In this document: positions 63,759 to 64,000 of the stretch, piece by piece | How positions within the stretch are numbered: the first letter of the stretch is position 1 | Layout of the letters: each line of letters opens with the position of its first letter | NCBI RefSeq assembly: GCF_902459745.1 | Contig: NZ_CABPSJ010000001.1 | Span: forward strand, 124,001-188,000 | Length of the DNA stretch: 64,000 nt | Source: Pandoraea communis | GTDB lineage: Bacteria > Pseudomonadota > Gammaproteobacteria > Burkholderiales > Burkholderiaceae | Direction: 5' to 3' | Notes under the pieces: model-generated | What the model was told of the DNA's origin: nothing | The model's database searches: none | Seen by the model: only the letters and a program-made list of their open reading frames with translations | Made by a program: the position numbers and the translations under genes

Positions 63759-64000
63759 TTAGTTGCGCACCGGCTTGCCGGATTGCAGCATGCCCATGAT
63801 GCGTTCCTGGGTCTTCGACGTGCCCAGCAGTTCGATGAAGGCGCGACGCTCGAGCGTCAACAGCCATTCTTCGTTCACGAGGCTGCCGGCTTCCACGTCG
63901 CCGCCGCACACGGCTTCGGCAATGCGCGAGGCGATCAGGAAGTCGTGTGCCGAAATGAAGTTGCCGTCACGCATGTTCACGAGTTGCGCCTTGATCGTCG
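63759..64000 (-). CDS. 3-hydroxyacyl-CoA dehydrogenase/enoyl-CoA hydratase (partial, C-terminus)
   Basis: This fragment contains the last ~80 codons of a protein that starts beyond the right edge. The visible part (DFLIASRIAEAVCGGD near the middle, LVNEEWLLTLERRAFIELLGTSKTQERI at the end, quoted in pieces) is the C-terminal helical region of FadB-like multifunctional proteins of beta-proteobacteria. Position directly before fadA supports this call. Domain order and full activity cannot be checked here. Confidence 0.85.
   Translation of the reverse strand, partial: TIKAQLVNMRDGNFISAHDFLIASRIAEAVCGGDVEAGSLVNEEWLLTLERRAFIELLGTSKTQERIMGMLQSGKPVRN

Overview
The window looks like a chromosomal segment of a high-GC beta-proteobacterium of the Burkholderiaceae. 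The tyrS-dtd, erpA-argC-rpsI-rplM, gdhA-gltIJKL and edd-eda-gluconate blocks are laid out as I remember them in Burkholderia and relatives. Pandoraea is my best guess at genus, but the sequence alone does not prove it. No rRNA, tRNA, insertion sequence, prophage or CRISPR array was recognised.

Positions 1-15954 hold most of a type III secretion system (T3SS) of the Salmonella SPI-2 (Ssa) type. Four blocks are present. (a) Minus strand, 5455 to the left edge: ssaM-like, sctV, sctN, sctO, sctP and the start of sctQ. (b) Minus strand, 6273-5614: an SsrB-like response regulator. (c) Plus strand, 6587-10866: ssaB/spiC-like, sctC, sctD, ssaE-like and a class I chaperone. (d) Minus strand, 15954-10944: an AraC regulator, then sctF, sctG, sctI, sctJ, sctK, sctL and sctW. 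The order inside each block follows SPI-2, but the regulator and the secretin block sit between sctW and ssaM. Export-gate genes sctR/S/T/U probably lie beyond the left edge. Translocators, the SsrA-like kinase and recognisable effectors are not visible.

Positions 16111-26301 carry an FMN glutamate-synthase-like protein, nudJ-mnmA, the three-gene proton-translocating transhydrogenase (pntAA, pntAB, pntB), mtnN, an unrecognised 361-aa protein and a THUMP RNA methyltransferase. Positions 26351-33210 form an Entner-Doudoroff/gluconate module: edd, eda, gluconate permease and gluconokinase on the minus strand, a divergent HexR-like regulator, and a 2-ketogluconate reductase-like gene. Two HexR-like palindromes lie in the shared promoter region.

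Positions 33281-43613 are housekeeping genes: an HCCA isomerase, hemJ, ruvC and ruvB without ruvA between them, a DUF2236 oxygenase, a histidine phosphatase, a YbhB-type protein, dtd, tyrS, an M23 peptidase and anmK. At 44019-45687 a lower-GC pair, a SET-domain protein and a trans-sulfuration-type PLP enzyme, separates anmK from erpA. Next come erpA, argC, rpsI and rplM. A probable small RNA with two anti-Shine-Dalgarno stretches lies upstream of rplM, followed by an OsmC-family gene and rnpB (RNase P RNA).

Positions 49989-64000 hold a DUF3025 gene, pyrC, a YafJ-type amidotransferase, the glutamate/aspartate ABC transporter (gltI, J, K, L), glutamate dehydrogenase with a LysR regulator, an Atm1-type ABC exporter, an acyl-CoA thioesterase and a fatty-acid beta-oxidation operon that runs off the right edge.
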